Source: Archangium lansingense
Lineage (GTDB): Bacteria; Myxococcota; Myxococcia; Myxococcales; Myxococcaceae
DNA: 64,000 nucleotides
NCBI RefSeq assembly: GCF_026626635.1
Contig: NZ_JAPNKA010000001.1
Coordinates: 5,456,001 to 5,520,000, forward strand
Direction of reading: 5' to 3'
The notes beneath the pieces were generated by a model. That model did no database searches, had not been told where the DNA came from, and worked only from the letters and a program-made list of their open reading frames with translations. The position numbers and the translations under genes were made by a program. Positions 1 to 8,263 of this stretch are shown here, piece by piece (positions within the stretch are counted from its first letter, which is position 1; each line of letters opens with the position of its first letter).

Positions 1-137
1 TGCCTGGGCGGGTGACGTACGTCATCGACCGGAGCGGTGTCGTCCGGCATGTCTTCAATTCGCAGATCAACGCCACCCGCCACGTCACTGAGGCGTTGGG
101 TATTGTCAAACAGCTCCAGGGTGCCAGCGCCGCCTGA
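1..137 (+). CDS. Peroxiredoxin (Bcp/PrxQ-like), C-terminal end, partial
   Basis: The window opens inside this gene; only the last 44 codons are present (codons begin at base 3, stop TGA at 135-137). The residues read PGRVTYVIDRSGVVRHVFNS followed by a short helix, which matches the final beta-hairpin and C-terminal helix of AhpC/TSA peroxiredoxins of the Bcp/PrxQ group, thiol-dependent peroxide reductases of the cytoplasm. The catalytic cysteines lie upstream, outside the window, so the subgroup is inferred only from the tail. It converges on modC with a 22-bp gap. Confidence 0.7.
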   Translation, partial: PGRVTYVIDRSGVVRHVFNSQINATRHVTEALGIVKQLQGASAA

Positions 138-159
138 GCGGCAGGGTTCGCTCGGGGAC

Positions 160-1248
160 CTACAGGCGCGGCACAAGCCGCACCGAGGGCGCCTTGAAGG
201 TGGCGGTGACGGCTCGGCCCTCGGCGAGCCCCAGCTCTTCCGTGGAGTAGCGCGTCACCCGCGCCACCAGGGGGAAGCCCGCGTCCAACGCCACCCGGAC
301 CAGGGCGCCCTCGGGGGAGAGCGACACCACGGTGCAGGCCAGCCGGTTGCGCGCGCTGGTGGGCGTGGCTTCGGGGGAGCCCAGTGTGACGTCCTCGGCT
401 CGCAGGCAGACGAAGACGGCACTCCCCTCGTGCGAGGGCTCCAGGGCCGTGAGGTGATGCGGGCCCACCTCCACCGTGGCCAGCCCCGCCTCTCGCTTCA
501 GCACCGTGCCCGGCAACACCGTCTCGATGCCCGTCATCCGCGCCACCGCGAGCTCCGAGGGGTGGTTGAACACGTCCGCCACCGGCCCCACCTGGCACAC
601 CCGGCCTCCTTCCATGGCCACCAGGTCGTCCCCCAGCGCGAGCGCCTCCAGCCTGTCGTGGGTCACCACCACGGTGGGCACCCCCAGCTCTCGGAGCAGC
701 CGCCGGAGCTCGCCCCGGAGCTGCTCGCGCGAGGGGGCATCCAACGCGGACAGGGGCTCGTCCAGCAGCAGCAGGCGCGGGCGGATGGCGAGCGCCCGGG
801 CCAGCGCCACCCGCTGCTGCTGTCCGCCGGAGAGCTCGCGCGGCCTGCGTCCCTCCAGCCCCTCCAGGTGCAGCAGCGCGAAGAGGGAGCGTGAGCGCTC
901 GCGCCGCTCCGGAGCGGGCAGATCTCCGAGGCCGTACTGGACGTTCTGCTCCGCGGTGAGGTGCGGAAAGAGGGCGTAGTCCTGGAAGAGGAGTCCCACG
1001 CGCCTCTGCTGAGGCGGCAGGAAAAGCCGGGTCGTGGTGTCGCACCAGGGGTCGCCGTGGAAGAGGATGTGGCCGCGCTCGGGCCTGTCGAGCCCCGCCA
1101 GACACCGCAGCACCGTCGTCTTGCCCGCGCCTGAGGGGCCAAACAGCACTGCGACCCGGCCGGGCGTGGCGGGCAGCTCCAGGCTGGCCCGGACGGTGGG
1201 CCCGCCGAGGAAGCGCTTCTCGAGGTCGACTACGAGCGTGTTGGCCAT
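160..1248 (-). CDS. modC: Molybdate ABC transporter, ATP-binding protein ModC
   Basis: Cytoplasmic ATPase that powers molybdate import with ModB and ModA. Visible motifs in order: Walker A GPSGAGKTT near residue 40, ABC signature LSGGQQQRVALARAL near residue 140, Walker B RLLLLDEPLSALD just after, switch histidine in VVVTHDRLEAL. The C-terminal third (about residue 230 on) is the TOBE/Mop-like molybdate-binding region expected of ModC. About 362 aa, usual for the family. I prefer ATG at 1248; an in-frame GTG at 1257 is possible. The start overlaps the end of modB by 19 bp, so translation is probably coupled. Last gene of the modABC operon. Confidence 0.93.
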   Translation of the reverse strand: MANTLVVDLEKRFLGGPTVRASLELPATPGRVAVLFGPSGAGKTTVLRCLAGLDRPERGHILFHGDPWCDTTTRLFLPPQQRRVGLLFQDYALFPHLTAEQNVQYGLGDLPAPERRERSRSLFALLHLEGLEGRRPRELSGGQQQRVALARALAIRPRLLLLDEPLSALDAPSREQLRGELRRLLRELGVPTVVVTHDRLEALALGDDLVAMEGGRVCQVGPVADVFNHPSELAVARMTGIETVLPGTVLKREAGLATVEVGPHHLTALEPSHEGSAVFVCLRAEDVTLGSPEATPTSARNRLACTVVSLSPEGALVRVALDAGFPLVARVTRYSTEELGLAEGRAVTATFKAPSVRLVPRL

Positions 1249-1907
1249 GGTGCCCACACCCTGCGCTGCAGCCCGTACGTGAGGGCCAGCACGAGGAAAG
1301 AGAAGACGAGCAGCACCAACGCCGTGCGGCTTGCCGATGCGTAGTCCAGCGCCTGCACCGCGTCGTAGATGGAGATGGAGGCCGTGCGCGTGCGGCCTTC
1401 CAGGTTGCCACCCACCATGAGCACCACGCCGAACTCACCCAACGTATGCGCGAACGTGAGCACCATGCCGGAGAGGATGCCGGTAGCGGACAGGGGCAGC
1501 ACGACGCGCAGGAACGTCTGGAAGCGCGAGACGCCCAGGCACCACGAGGCCTCGAGGAGGCGGCGATCCACGCCCGCCAGGGCGGCGGTGAAGGGCTGGA
1601 CGCTGAAGGGCAGGCTGTAGAGCACCGAGGCCACCAGCAGGCCGGTGAAGCTGAAGGGGAGGGTGCTGCCGAAGAGTGACTCGAAGGCACTGCCCAGGGG
1701 GCCGCGAGGGCCGAGCGCGAGCAGCAGGTAGAAGCCCAGCACCGTAGGGGGTAGCACCAGCGGCAAGGAGACGACGGCCTCCACGAGGAACTTCCACCGC
1801 CAGCGCGAGGTGGCCAACCACCAGGCGAGGGGGAGTCCCAGAACCAGGAGGAGGAGCGTCGTCCACGCGGCCAGCCGGAGGCTCAAGAGGATGGCGGCCT
1901 GATCCAA
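1230..1907 (-). CDS. modB: Molybdate ABC transporter permease ModB
   Basis: Inner-membrane permease of the molybdate importer, 225 aa, the normal size for ModB. Five to six hydrophobic segments are visible, starting at residues 8-30, and the EAA-type loop that docks on ModC is seen around LEASWCLGVSRFQTFLRVVLPLS. The stop of modA lies four bases upstream, and its own end overlaps modC. Gene order modA-modB-modC on the minus strand is the standard arrangement. I see nothing unusual in the sequence. Confidence 0.92.
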   Translation of the reverse strand: MDQAAILLSLRLAAWTTLLLLVLGLPLAWWLATSRWRWKFLVEAVVSLPLVLPPTVLGFYLLLALGPRGPLGSAFESLFGSTLPFSFTGLLVASVLYSLPFSVQPFTAALAGVDRRLLEASWCLGVSRFQTFLRVVLPLSATGILSGMVLTFAHTLGEFGVVLMVGGNLEGRTRTASISIYDAVQALDYASASRTALVLLVFSFLVLALTYGLQRRVWAPWPTRS

Positions 1908-1911
1908 CGCC

Positions 1912-2751
1912 TTACTCCTTCACCAGGGAGAAGCCATAGCGCTTCAGCAGCGCGTTGCCCTCGGTCCCGAGCAGGTAGTCGCGGAACTGCCGGGCCAGCT
2001 CTGGATCCTTCGCCTTCTTCAAGATGGCACCGCCCTGCTCCATGCGCGGGTACGCCTCGAGTGGCACTTCCCAATAGCTGCCCCGCTCCTTCATGGCCGG
2101 GGCGAGCGCGAGCGCCAGGGCGATGACGCCCGCATCCGCGGCGCCGCTCTGCACGAACTGCGCGGTCTGCGCGATGTTCTCCCCGAGCACCAGCTTGTCC
2201 TTGAGGGCGTCGTAGACCCCCAGGCTCTTCATGGCGGCCTCGGCCGCTCGGCCGTAGGGGGCGTGCTGGGGGTTGGCGATGGCGATGCGCCTGGCGGCCG
2301 GCTCTCGCAGCGCCTCCATTCCCCGCTGCTCCACGTGCAGCGGCGAGCCCTTTGGTACCCACACCACGATGCGGCCCACGGCGTAGAGGAAGACCTCGTC
2401 GGCGACCAGGCCCTGCTCGGCCAGCTTGCGCGGATAGGCCACGTCCGCGGAGAGGAAGACATCGAAGGGGGCGCCGTTGCTGAGCTGCGCGAGGAAATTG
2501 CCCGACGAGCCGTAGGTGACCTGGACCTCCGTGCCGGGCTGCTTCGCCCGGAACTCCTCCAACAGCTCGTCCAGCGCGAACTTCAAGTCCGAGGCCGCGG
2601 CGATGGTCAGCGTCCGCTTCTGCTCGGAGCGGGTGGCGGGAGGGGCGCTGGCGGTGGCGGTGCCCTCGTTCTCGCGCAGGCCTGCCCGCAGCCCCGCTGC
2701 GATGATGATCAAGGCGCCCGCGGCCAGCGCCCCCTTCATGATGACGTTCAT
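1912..2751 (-). CDS. modA: Molybdate ABC transporter, periplasmic binding protein ModA
   Basis: Periplasmic receptor that captures molybdate (or tungstate) and delivers it to ModBC. The N-terminus MNVIMKGALAAGALIIIAAG is a signal peptide or membrane anchor. The mature part begins with TLTIAAASDLKFALDELLEEF, the classic ModA strand and anion-binding AASDL segment, followed by TYGSSGNFLAQLSNGAPFDVFLSADVAYP, which carries the second ligand loop. About 279 aa. The open frame extends much further upstream, but ModA homology begins here, so ATG 2751 (or 2739) is chosen. Neither has a strong ribosome-binding site, so a start at 2775 cannot be excluded. Confidence 0.9.
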   Translation of the reverse strand: MNVIMKGALAAGALIIIAAGLRAGLRENEGTATASAPPATRSEQKRTLTIAAASDLKFALDELLEEFRAKQPGTEVQVTYGSSGNFLAQLSNGAPFDVFLSADVAYPRKLAEQGLVADEVFLYAVGRIVVWVPKGSPLHVEQRGMEALREPAARRIAIANPQHAPYGRAAEAAMKSLGVYDALKDKLVLGENIAQTAQFVQSGAADAGVIALALALAPAMKERGSYWEVPLEAYPRMEQGGAILKKAKDPELARQFRDYLLGTEGNALLKRYGFSLVKE

Positions 2752-2775
2752 TGTTTGCAGCTTAACGGGGCCCAT

Positions 2776-2875
2776 GTAGGCGGTGCGGTGAGAAGAGGTC
2801 CCTTCCTGTCGCGGAGGGTGTCGGCCCGGTGACACGGGCCGTGGAGTTTTTTCTCCGGCCCCTTTGCAAGGGCTG
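2776..2875 (-). promoter_or_regulatory. Hairpin-rich leader upstream of modA
   Basis: The roughly 300 bp between modA and the next gene hold three close inverted repeats. They are a perfect 7-bp stem (2822-2828 with 2835-2841, six-base loop), GGAG-T6-CTCC at 2843-2856, and CCCTT-TGC-AAGGG around 2860-2873. In the modA transcript these would form successive stem-loops 80-120 nt ahead of the start. A regulatory leader, perhaps responding to molybdenum cofactor or molybdate, is inference; I could not match it to the Moco riboswitch consensus by eye. Confidence 0.35.
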
Positions 2876-3053
2876 AAAGAACTTCCGTCCTTCCGCCAGG
2901 GGCGGGCCGCGAGCGGCTCTCCAGGAAAGGTGCCTCCAGCCCGGAGAGATCCGCCAACCCGCTGTTTTCCCGAAAGAAAGGGATGGCGGGGGCGAGTGGC
3001 CTCGGGGGGAGGGAAGACTGTCCAGGTCTCGGCACGGTTCTGGCTTTGGGTCG

Positions 3054-3623
3054 GTGGCGATGGCACTGAGCACGCAACAGAATCGGAGTTACGGACAGTC
3101 ACTCTGGACCACCTGGGCTCCCTCGGGGGGAGTCGTCTGCCTCGTGGGGGCCCACGTCCTGGCCGCCGCGCTGGGCCTGTACTCGTCGGCACCGGCCGTC
3201 ACGGTGCTCCAGCCCCTCACGGGCGCCTCCATCACCGGCCACCTGGAGATCGCGGTCCAGGCAGACGATGGGCCCACGGGCTCGGGGGTGCGCAGCGTGG
3301 AGTACCAGCTCGGCACCACCTCTGGTGCCTGGACGCCGCTGACCCTGGACCTGGGGTCCATGACCTACCGCGGGAGCGCGGAGACGGCGTCCGTGCCGGT
3401 GGGTGGCCATGAGCTCTACATCCGTGCCGTGGATTACACGGGCAACCTGCGCACCGTGTTCGTCACGGTGAGCGTGAGCCCCGCGCCCCCCAAGCCCGCC
3501 GAGGTGCACCCGCCCGTGCCTGGGGTGGGCGTGGACGAGAACCCGGGACTCTCCTCGAAGCAGAGTGATGAGGGGCTGGGGTGGGGTGGGCGCGTTTTCT
3601 CCGCCATGCTGCGGTTGCGCTGA
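3054..3623 (+). CDS. Secreted Ig-like domain protein, function unknown
   Basis: 189 aa. Start is GTG 3054 or ATG 3060. A hydrophobic stretch at residues 27-45 (GVVCLVGAHVLAAALGLY) looks like a signal anchor or uncleaved signal peptide. The following 100 residues (PAVTVLQPLTGASITGHLEI through GHELYIRAVDYTGNLRTVFVTVSV) form the beta-strand pattern of a bacterial Ig-like or Chb-type domain, as found in surface and secreted proteins. A proline-rich linker leads to a low-complexity C-terminus. No catalytic motif is seen. It is divergent from modA and convergent with exbB. Real gene likely; role unknown. Confidence 0.6.
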   Translation: MAMALSTQQNRSYGQSLWTTWAPSGGVVCLVGAHVLAAALGLYSSAPAVTVLQPLTGASITGHLEIAVQADDGPTGSGVRSVEYQLGTTSGAWTPLTLDLGSMTYRGSAETASVPVGGHELYIRAVDYTGNLRTVFVTVSVSPAPPKPAEVHPPVPGVGVDENPGLSSKQSDEGLGWGGRVFSAMLRLR

Positions 3624-3651
3624 AGCTGGCAGGCACCCAATGAGGTGCTCG

Positions 3652-4344
3652 TCAGGCCGGAGGGGTGCGCGGACCACCCAGGTTGCGCGCGACCACGTCC
3701 AGGAACTCGTTGGAGGACTCGGAGATGTCCACCGAGCGAGCGTCCACCCAGCCCGACAGGAAGTTGTAGGCCATGACCGCCGGGATGGCCACCAGCAGAC
3801 CGAAGGCCGTGGTGATGAGCGCCTCGGCGATACCGGAGGAGATGGTGCCCAGACCACCGGAGCCCGCGTTCGCCATGAGTTGGAAGGCATTCACGATACC
3901 CATCGTGGTGCCCAGCAGACCCACGAACGGGGCCGTGGAGCCCACTGTCGCCAGCACGCCCAGGCCGCGCTTGAGGCTCTGCACTTCACGCTGCGCCTGA
4001 CGCTCCAGGGCGCGCGCAACCGACTCGACCGCCACATCCTTGTCGGAAGGGCTGATCCGGTACGCCGTCAGGCCGGAGCCGATCACACGGCCCAGGTGGC
4101 CGATGTCCTTGCCCATGTTGGTGTTGGCGGCCTGCTGCAAATCGCCCTTGGCCAGGATGGCGCCCATCTTGGCCGCGAAGTTGCGCGAGTCCTTGCGGCT
4201 CTTTCGGAAGACGATGATGCGCTCCGCCATGACCACCAACGACGCGACGGACATGATGGCCAGGGCGAAGATGATGCCACGGGCGAAAGGACCGGTGGAT
4301 TCCCAGATGCCAGTAAGCGTGAAATTGGCGGCATGAGTCGTCAT
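3652..4344 (-). CDS. exbB: MotA/TolQ/ExbB proton channel family protein
   Basis: 230-aa inner-membrane subunit of a Ton/Tol-type proton motor. Three membrane segments are visible: about residues 18-40 (GIIFALAIMSVASLVVMAE), then LGVLATVGSTAPFVGLLGTT, then the segment ending LLVAIPAVMAYNFLSG. The conserved TAPFVGLLGTTMGIV and the following threonine/alanine-rich helix define the family. ATG 4344 is chosen because GGAG lies about ten bases upstream and homology starts there; the much longer open frame upstream is antisense to the cyclase gene. No exbD follows, so it must work with ExbD proteins encoded elsewhere. Its upstream region shares a 42-bp module with tonB. Confidence 0.9.
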   Translation of the reverse strand: MTTHAANFTLTGIWESTGPFARGIIFALAIMSVASLVVMAERIIVFRKSRKDSRNFAAKMGAILAKGDLQQAANTNMGKDIGHLGRVIGSGLTAYRISPSDKDVAVESVARALERQAQREVQSLKRGLGVLATVGSTAPFVGLLGTTMGIVNAFQLMANAGSGGLGTISSGIAEALITTAFGLLVAIPAVMAYNFLSGWVDARSVDISESSNEFLDVVARNLGGPRTPPA

Positions 4345-4414
4345 GGTGGGAGAGCGCTCCTCCTCGAGCGGGGTTGGTTGACACCACTCAATGTATGGAG
4401 TTGGAGCGAGCCGT

Positions 4415-4456
4415 TGGCCTTGGGAAGGCCATTTCTGCGTCATGGCCTCGTCATGA
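4415..4456 (-). promoter_or_regulatory. Conserved regulatory module upstream of exbB (copy 1)
   Basis: Written on the plus strand, an inverted repeat TGGCC-N7-GGCCA (4415-4431) is followed eight bases later by a direct repeat GTCATGG-CCTC-GTCATGA (4439-4456). The same arrangement with the same internal spacing lies upstream of tonB at 9073-9114; 34 of 42 positions agree. The 7-4-7 direct repeat has an 11-bp period, the layout recognised by OmpR/PhoB-family regulators. Location is about 70-110 bp upstream of the exbB start. Confidence 0.65.
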
Positions 4457-4460
4457 AGGC

Positions 4461-6740
4461 CTACTTCGTCTCGAGGGAGAACACACCGTCCCAGTCCTCG
4501 GGAGGAGGCTGAGCGCTCAAGGTCTCGCAGCGTGCGGCGAAGATGCGCGAGGGTGGATCCTCCGGTGAGGAGAGGAAAGCTTCGCGGGCCTCGACGAAGC
4601 GGCGAGCGCGGTAGAGGGCGAGCCCCTTGGCGAATCGGGACAGGTGCGCGGGGGGTGTTGCTCCGGCCACGTCCACCAACTCGTAGACGCGCACGGGAAG
4701 CTGGCGCCCCTTCACGCGCAGCAGATCCAGCTCGCGGGCGAGCACGGTGCCGCGGGCAGCCACCACCGTCTCCTCGGAGGCGAGGATGCGGGTGCCGTAC
4801 ACCTTGGCCGCGCCCTCCAGGCGGGAGGCGAGGTTCACCGTGTCGCCGATGACGGTGTAGTCCTGGGCCGCGCGCGAGCCGATGTTGCCCACCACGCCAG
4901 GGCCGGTGTTGATGCCGATGCGGCAGTGCAATCGGGCCACCCCTCGCGCCTCCAGCTCCGGGGCCAGCGTGTCCACCACCGCCACCAGCCGCAGCGCCGT
5001 GAGGCAGGCCCGTGCGGCATGGTCCTCCTGGGGCAGGGGGGCGTTCCAGAAGCACATGATGGCGTCGCCGATGAACTTGTCGAGCGTGGCGCCGTGCTGA
5101 CCGAGCACCTCGGTGGCGCGCTCGAAGTAGCCGTTGAGCACTTCCACGAGCGCCTCGGGGCTCATCTCCTCGCTCATGGAGGTGAAGCCCACCAGATCGC
5201 TGAAGAGCACGGTGAGCTCGCGGCGCTCGCCGCCGGGAGCGGCCTTCTCCGGGTTGCGGATGAGCTCGTCCACCACCTGGGGGTTCAGGTAGCGCTTGAA
5301 TAGGCCGTGGATCTGATCCCGCTGGCGGAGGCCGGCGACCATCTCGTTGAAGGCATCGGTGAGCCGGCCCACCTCGTCGGTGCCACGGACAGGGACCTCG
5401 ACGTCCAACGAGCCCAGACGCACCTGCCGGGCGGCGGCCTCCAACTGCACCAGGGGCGCGGAGAGACGGCGCGCCAGCAGCACGGCGAGCACGAAGGCCA
5501 GCAGCACCACGCCCACTGCGGTGGGCAGCATCCACTTGCGGATGCCCGCGCGGATGGGCTCGATCTCCGCGTCGAGGTTCTGCATGACGAACACCCGGCC
5601 GATTTCCGTCCCCTGCACGTCCTCGAAGACGGCCTCGCGGACGAGATAGAGGCCATCGTCAGTGAGTAATTCGAAGGCCCGGCCGGTGTTCTTTTTGTGC
5701 TCGTCCTGGGAGACATCCTCGCGGGGGATGTGAGCGCCATCGTCGATGGGGGCCTGGCGGGAAGTGATGGCGCTGGAGCCGGACTCGACGAGCCTCTTGC
5801 GCACCTGTTCGGGTACATCGCTGAAGGTGGCCAGCGTGCCGTCCTTGGCGAGCAGGGCGAAGCGTGCCCGGTTGCCCTGGCGGGTGGCTCCAGAGGACGC
5901 TTGCTCCTGGGTGTTCTCCCACAGCAGCTCCTTCACCCAACGGCCCGTCAGCACCACGCCAATGGGTCGGCGGACAGACTGTTCCAGCGAGTTCTCTCCA
6001 CCGGATGTGGTGACCAGGTGTGCGTGTACGAGCAACAGATCGTCCTCGCGGATGCACGGCTTCTCGTTCTCGCTCCTATCGGTGCATTTTTCGGGCACGA
6101 AGGTGAAGGGCAGGCTGCGCAGGTAGGCGGGAGACCAGAGCTCGGAGACAAAACCCCCACGTTCGGAGGCGGAGTCCTGGTGCAGCGCCCGGTTCAGTAG
6201 GGGCACGCCATCCACGGCGTTGCCCACCTGTTCATCATCGCCGTGGGTGAAGACCAGCCGCTTGCGCACGTTGAAGAGGGCCCAGATGCTCGCTTTTCTG
6301 TCGATCCATCCGAAGACCTCGGTGTTCGCGGAGATGATGACGTCATGCGCGCTCTGGATGCCCTCGAGCTCGGCATCTCCGTCGTCGAGTCCGGCGATGC
6401 TGTCGTCGGAGTTGACGGTGAGGGCCGCGTCCATGAACGTGCGGTCGCGCGCATGTGCGTCGGCGACAGCGCGGATGCGGTCCTGGGTGGCCAGGGAGAG
6501 CCGTTGGAAGGCTTGCTGCGTGCGGGCCAGGTCGCCGCGGATCTTCTCCTCGGCGGCGGTCTCCACCGCTCGCCAGGTGACAACCAGTGCCACGGTGAGC
6601 GCCACCACCGACAGCAGCATGAAGGCCGCCACGAGCCGCGCGGAGAGCGAGTGCAACCCCAGGCCTCCGGCACGGGGACCAGCTTCCCGCGACGCCGGTG
6701 ACTCAGTAGGCATCGGAGCGGGGGGTGTACTGGCGGCCAT
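4461..6740 (-). CDS. Membrane adenylate/guanylate cyclase with HAMP domain
   Basis: Class III nucleotide cyclase making cAMP or cGMP. Layout of the 759 aa: short cytoplasmic N-terminus, membrane helix about 36-56, a large periplasmic sensor region to about 390, second membrane helix (TAVGVVLLAFVLAVLLA), HAMP linker, then the catalytic domain. This has LTVLFSDLVGFTSMSEE with the first metal aspartate, DKFIGDAIMCFWNAP with the second, and YTVIGDTVNLASRLEG with the transition-state region. The catalytic residues look intact. The C-terminal 90 residues are a short helical tail. Start 6740 is uncertain; ATG 6713 also fits. It overlaps the end of the cupredoxin gene, so the three genes 8132-4461 form one operon. 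Confidence 0.88.
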   Translation of the reverse strand: MAASTPPAPMPTESPASREAGPRAGGLGLHSLSARLVAAFMLLSVVALTVALVVTWRAVETAAEEKIRGDLARTQQAFQRLSLATQDRIRAVADAHARDRTFMDAALTVNSDDSIAGLDDGDAELEGIQSAHDVIISANTEVFGWIDRKASIWALFNVRKRLVFTHGDDEQVGNAVDGVPLLNRALHQDSASERGGFVSELWSPAYLRSLPFTFVPEKCTDRSENEKPCIREDDLLLVHAHLVTTSGGENSLEQSVRRPIGVVLTGRWVKELLWENTQEQASSGATRQGNRARFALLAKDGTLATFSDVPEQVRKRLVESGSSAITSRQAPIDDGAHIPREDVSQDEHKKNTGRAFELLTDDGLYLVREAVFEDVQGTEIGRVFVMQNLDAEIEPIRAGIRKWMLPTAVGVVLLAFVLAVLLARRLSAPLVQLEAAARQVRLGSLDVEVPVRGTDEVGRLTDAFNEMVAGLRQRDQIHGLFKRYLNPQVVDELIRNPEKAAPGGERRELTVLFSDLVGFTSMSEEMSPEALVEVLNGYFERATEVLGQHGATLDKFIGDAIMCFWNAPLPQEDHAARACLTALRLVAVVDTLAPELEARGVARLHCRIGINTGPGVVGNIGSRAAQDYTVIGDTVNLASRLEGAAKVYGTRILASEETVVAARGTVLARELDLLRVKGRQLPVRVYELVDVAGATPPAHLSRFAKGLALYRARRFVEAREAFLSSPEDPPSRIFAARCETLSAQPPPEDWDGVFSLETK

Positions 6741-7383
6741 GCTTGTCCAGGTGCTTGTCGTCGGGCTTCGACTCGGTCAGCTCCAGTGTCACCGTTGTCT
6801 CCTGGCCGGGCTTCACGGTGACCTCGGTGCGCGACACGTCGCTGCGTTCATCCCGCCGGTGCACCGCGAAGAGGGGATGGGTGCCGGCGGGCACACCCGT
6901 GAGGACGAAGCGCCCATCCGGCCCGGTGACGGCGACGGCCCGGTTGGGCACCACCACCAGCGTGGCCACCATCTGCTCGTGGATGTCGCAGTACACATCG
7001 ATGATGCCCGTCTTCTTGAACGTCTCCGTGTAGTCCTCGCCCGGACGGTTCTTGCCGGCGTCGAACTTCCCGGCGCGCGAGCGGGAGAAGACGTTGTGCA
7101 CCACCACGTCGTTGTTGGAGAAGCGCACCTTCTGTCCGGCCACCACCGCCATCACCGACGGCTGGAAGGCCTTGTTGCGCTGGGCCATGTTGACCTCGCT
7201 CGCGGGAGGCGGCTCGGTGTAGCCGGTGAGGTACACCACCACGCCGGAGCGATCCGCCTTGGGCACGGGGCGCCCATCGGGGCCCTGGACGGTGACGCGG
7301 ACCTCGCCGCGGAGGGTGCCCTGCTGCGCGGCGGCGAGCGGGGCGGCGAGGGACAGCAGGAGGATCAGAGCACCACGGCCCAT
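6703..7383 (-). CDS. Periplasmic cupredoxin-like protein with carboxypeptidase-regulatory-like domain
   Basis: 226 aa. Signal peptide MGRGALILLLSLAAPLAAAQ. The central part resembles plastocyanin-fold proteins annotated as methylamine-utilisation-like: a histidine in FSNNDVVVHNVFS, then VYCDIHEQM, which supply the H, C, H and M ligands of a type I copper site. The last 80 residues (VAVTGPDGRFVLTGVPAGTH...) are the beta-sandwich of a carboxypeptidase-regulatory-like domain. Start 7383 follows the signal peptide and overlaps the preceding gene by 19 bp; the end overlaps the cyclase gene. Copper binding is inferred from the motif. Its place beside a membrane cyclase suggests it helps sense periplasmic copper or redox state, which is speculation. 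Confidence 0.75.
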   Translation of the reverse strand: MGRGALILLLSLAAPLAAAQQGTLRGEVRVTVQGPDGRPVPKADRSGVVVYLTGYTEPPPASEVNMAQRNKAFQPSVMAVVAGQKVRFSNNDVVVHNVFSRSRAGKFDAGKNRPGEDYTETFKKTGIIDVYCDIHEQMVATLVVVPNRAVAVTGPDGRFVLTGVPAGTHPLFAVHRRDERSDVSRTEVTVKPGQETTVTLELTESKPDDKHLDKHGRQYTPRSDAY

Positions 7384-8132
7384 ATCAGCCTCGGCATGAA
7401 CTGGGGCGTCTCCGGGGAGAGGGGAGTGAGCCCCACCAGGACCCCGAGCGTGACCCACGTCCGGCCGAACGTCCAGGCCAGGTCGGCGCCCACGAAGTGG
7501 TGCTGCCCGCCCTCAATCCCCTGGAGGGGAAGCTCCCCGAAGGCCTCGAGCGAGGCGCGCAGCTCGTCCTCGACGATGGGGTAGGAGACGCCCGCCGCGT
7601 AGGTACCGAGCAGCCGTACCGGGCCCTCCTGTCCTCGCAGCGCCGGCAGGCCCACCTGCGCGCCCAGGTCGAGCACCAGGCGCAGGCCGCCCTCCGTCTC
7701 GAAGGACTGCACCAGGTTGGCGTCCAGGCGGGGGGGCTGCTGCGTATGGATGGTGTGGTGGTAGGCCACGCGCAGCAGGCCCTGCCAGGGGGCGTCATCC
7801 CCCCGGGGGTTGAGGCGCAGGCGCAGATCCGCGTCGAAGGACTCGAGCTGGGTGCGATCCCGGGTGGCCACCACCTGGAAGGGAAGGGCCAGCTCCATCC
7901 GCTGGGTGAGGCCAAAGACGGGGCCCCACCACACCCAATAGTTGGAGGTCCGTCCCGGCACGCCCGGCGCCCGGGACTTCGCCCACAACCACTGCTCGAG
8001 CTCTACATCCCCCTTGGGGACGATCTCCGTGTCGTACACCCAGATGAAGGGCCGCCGCCCGGCCTCGGCCGGCGTGGGAAGCACGGCCAGGGTGAGGACC
8101 CCCAGCAACACGAAACACCGGACTGCGCTCAT
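7365..8132 (-). CDS. Exported protein, probable outer-membrane beta-barrel
   Basis: 255 aa. ATG 8132 has a GGGAGGG site immediately upstream and a clear signal peptide (MSAVRCFVLLGVLTLAVLPTPAEAG). The rest alternates aromatic-rich strands with turns (VYDTEIVPKGDVELEQWLW, NYWVWWGPVFGLTQRMELAL, WVTLGVLVGLTPLSP), a pattern typical of small outer-membrane barrels, and ends in a hydrophobic strand (MPRLIWAVVL). I do not recognise a named family. It is the first gene of the operon with the cupredoxin and cyclase genes, which points to a role in the same envelope-sensing unit. Confidence 0.7.
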   Translation of the reverse strand: MSAVRCFVLLGVLTLAVLPTPAEAGRRPFIWVYDTEIVPKGDVELEQWLWAKSRAPGVPGRTSNYWVWWGPVFGLTQRMELALPFQVVATRDRTQLESFDADLRLRLNPRGDDAPWQGLLRVAYHHTIHTQQPPRLDANLVQSFETEGGLRLVLDLGAQVGLPALRGQEGPVRLLGTYAAGVSYPIVEDELRASLEAFGELPLQGIEGGQHHFVGADLAWTFGRTWVTLGVLVGLTPLSPETPQFMPRLIWAVVL

Positions 8133-8263
8133 CTGCCCTCCCGAGGGACGCGCACCACGCGGAGGTGGTCCCGAGCCCTCCGCACCAACGGGGGCCGGGA
8201 TGGCGTCCGGGAGGCAGGCATATCCGACGAGCCGGTGCCTGCGCGAGCACAGCGGGCAACTCC

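Noticed and set aside
3652..5535. A 627-codon frame covering exbB and part of the cyclase gene
   Set aside because: Only the last 230 codons resemble a protein family; the rest is antisense to the well-supported cyclase gene.
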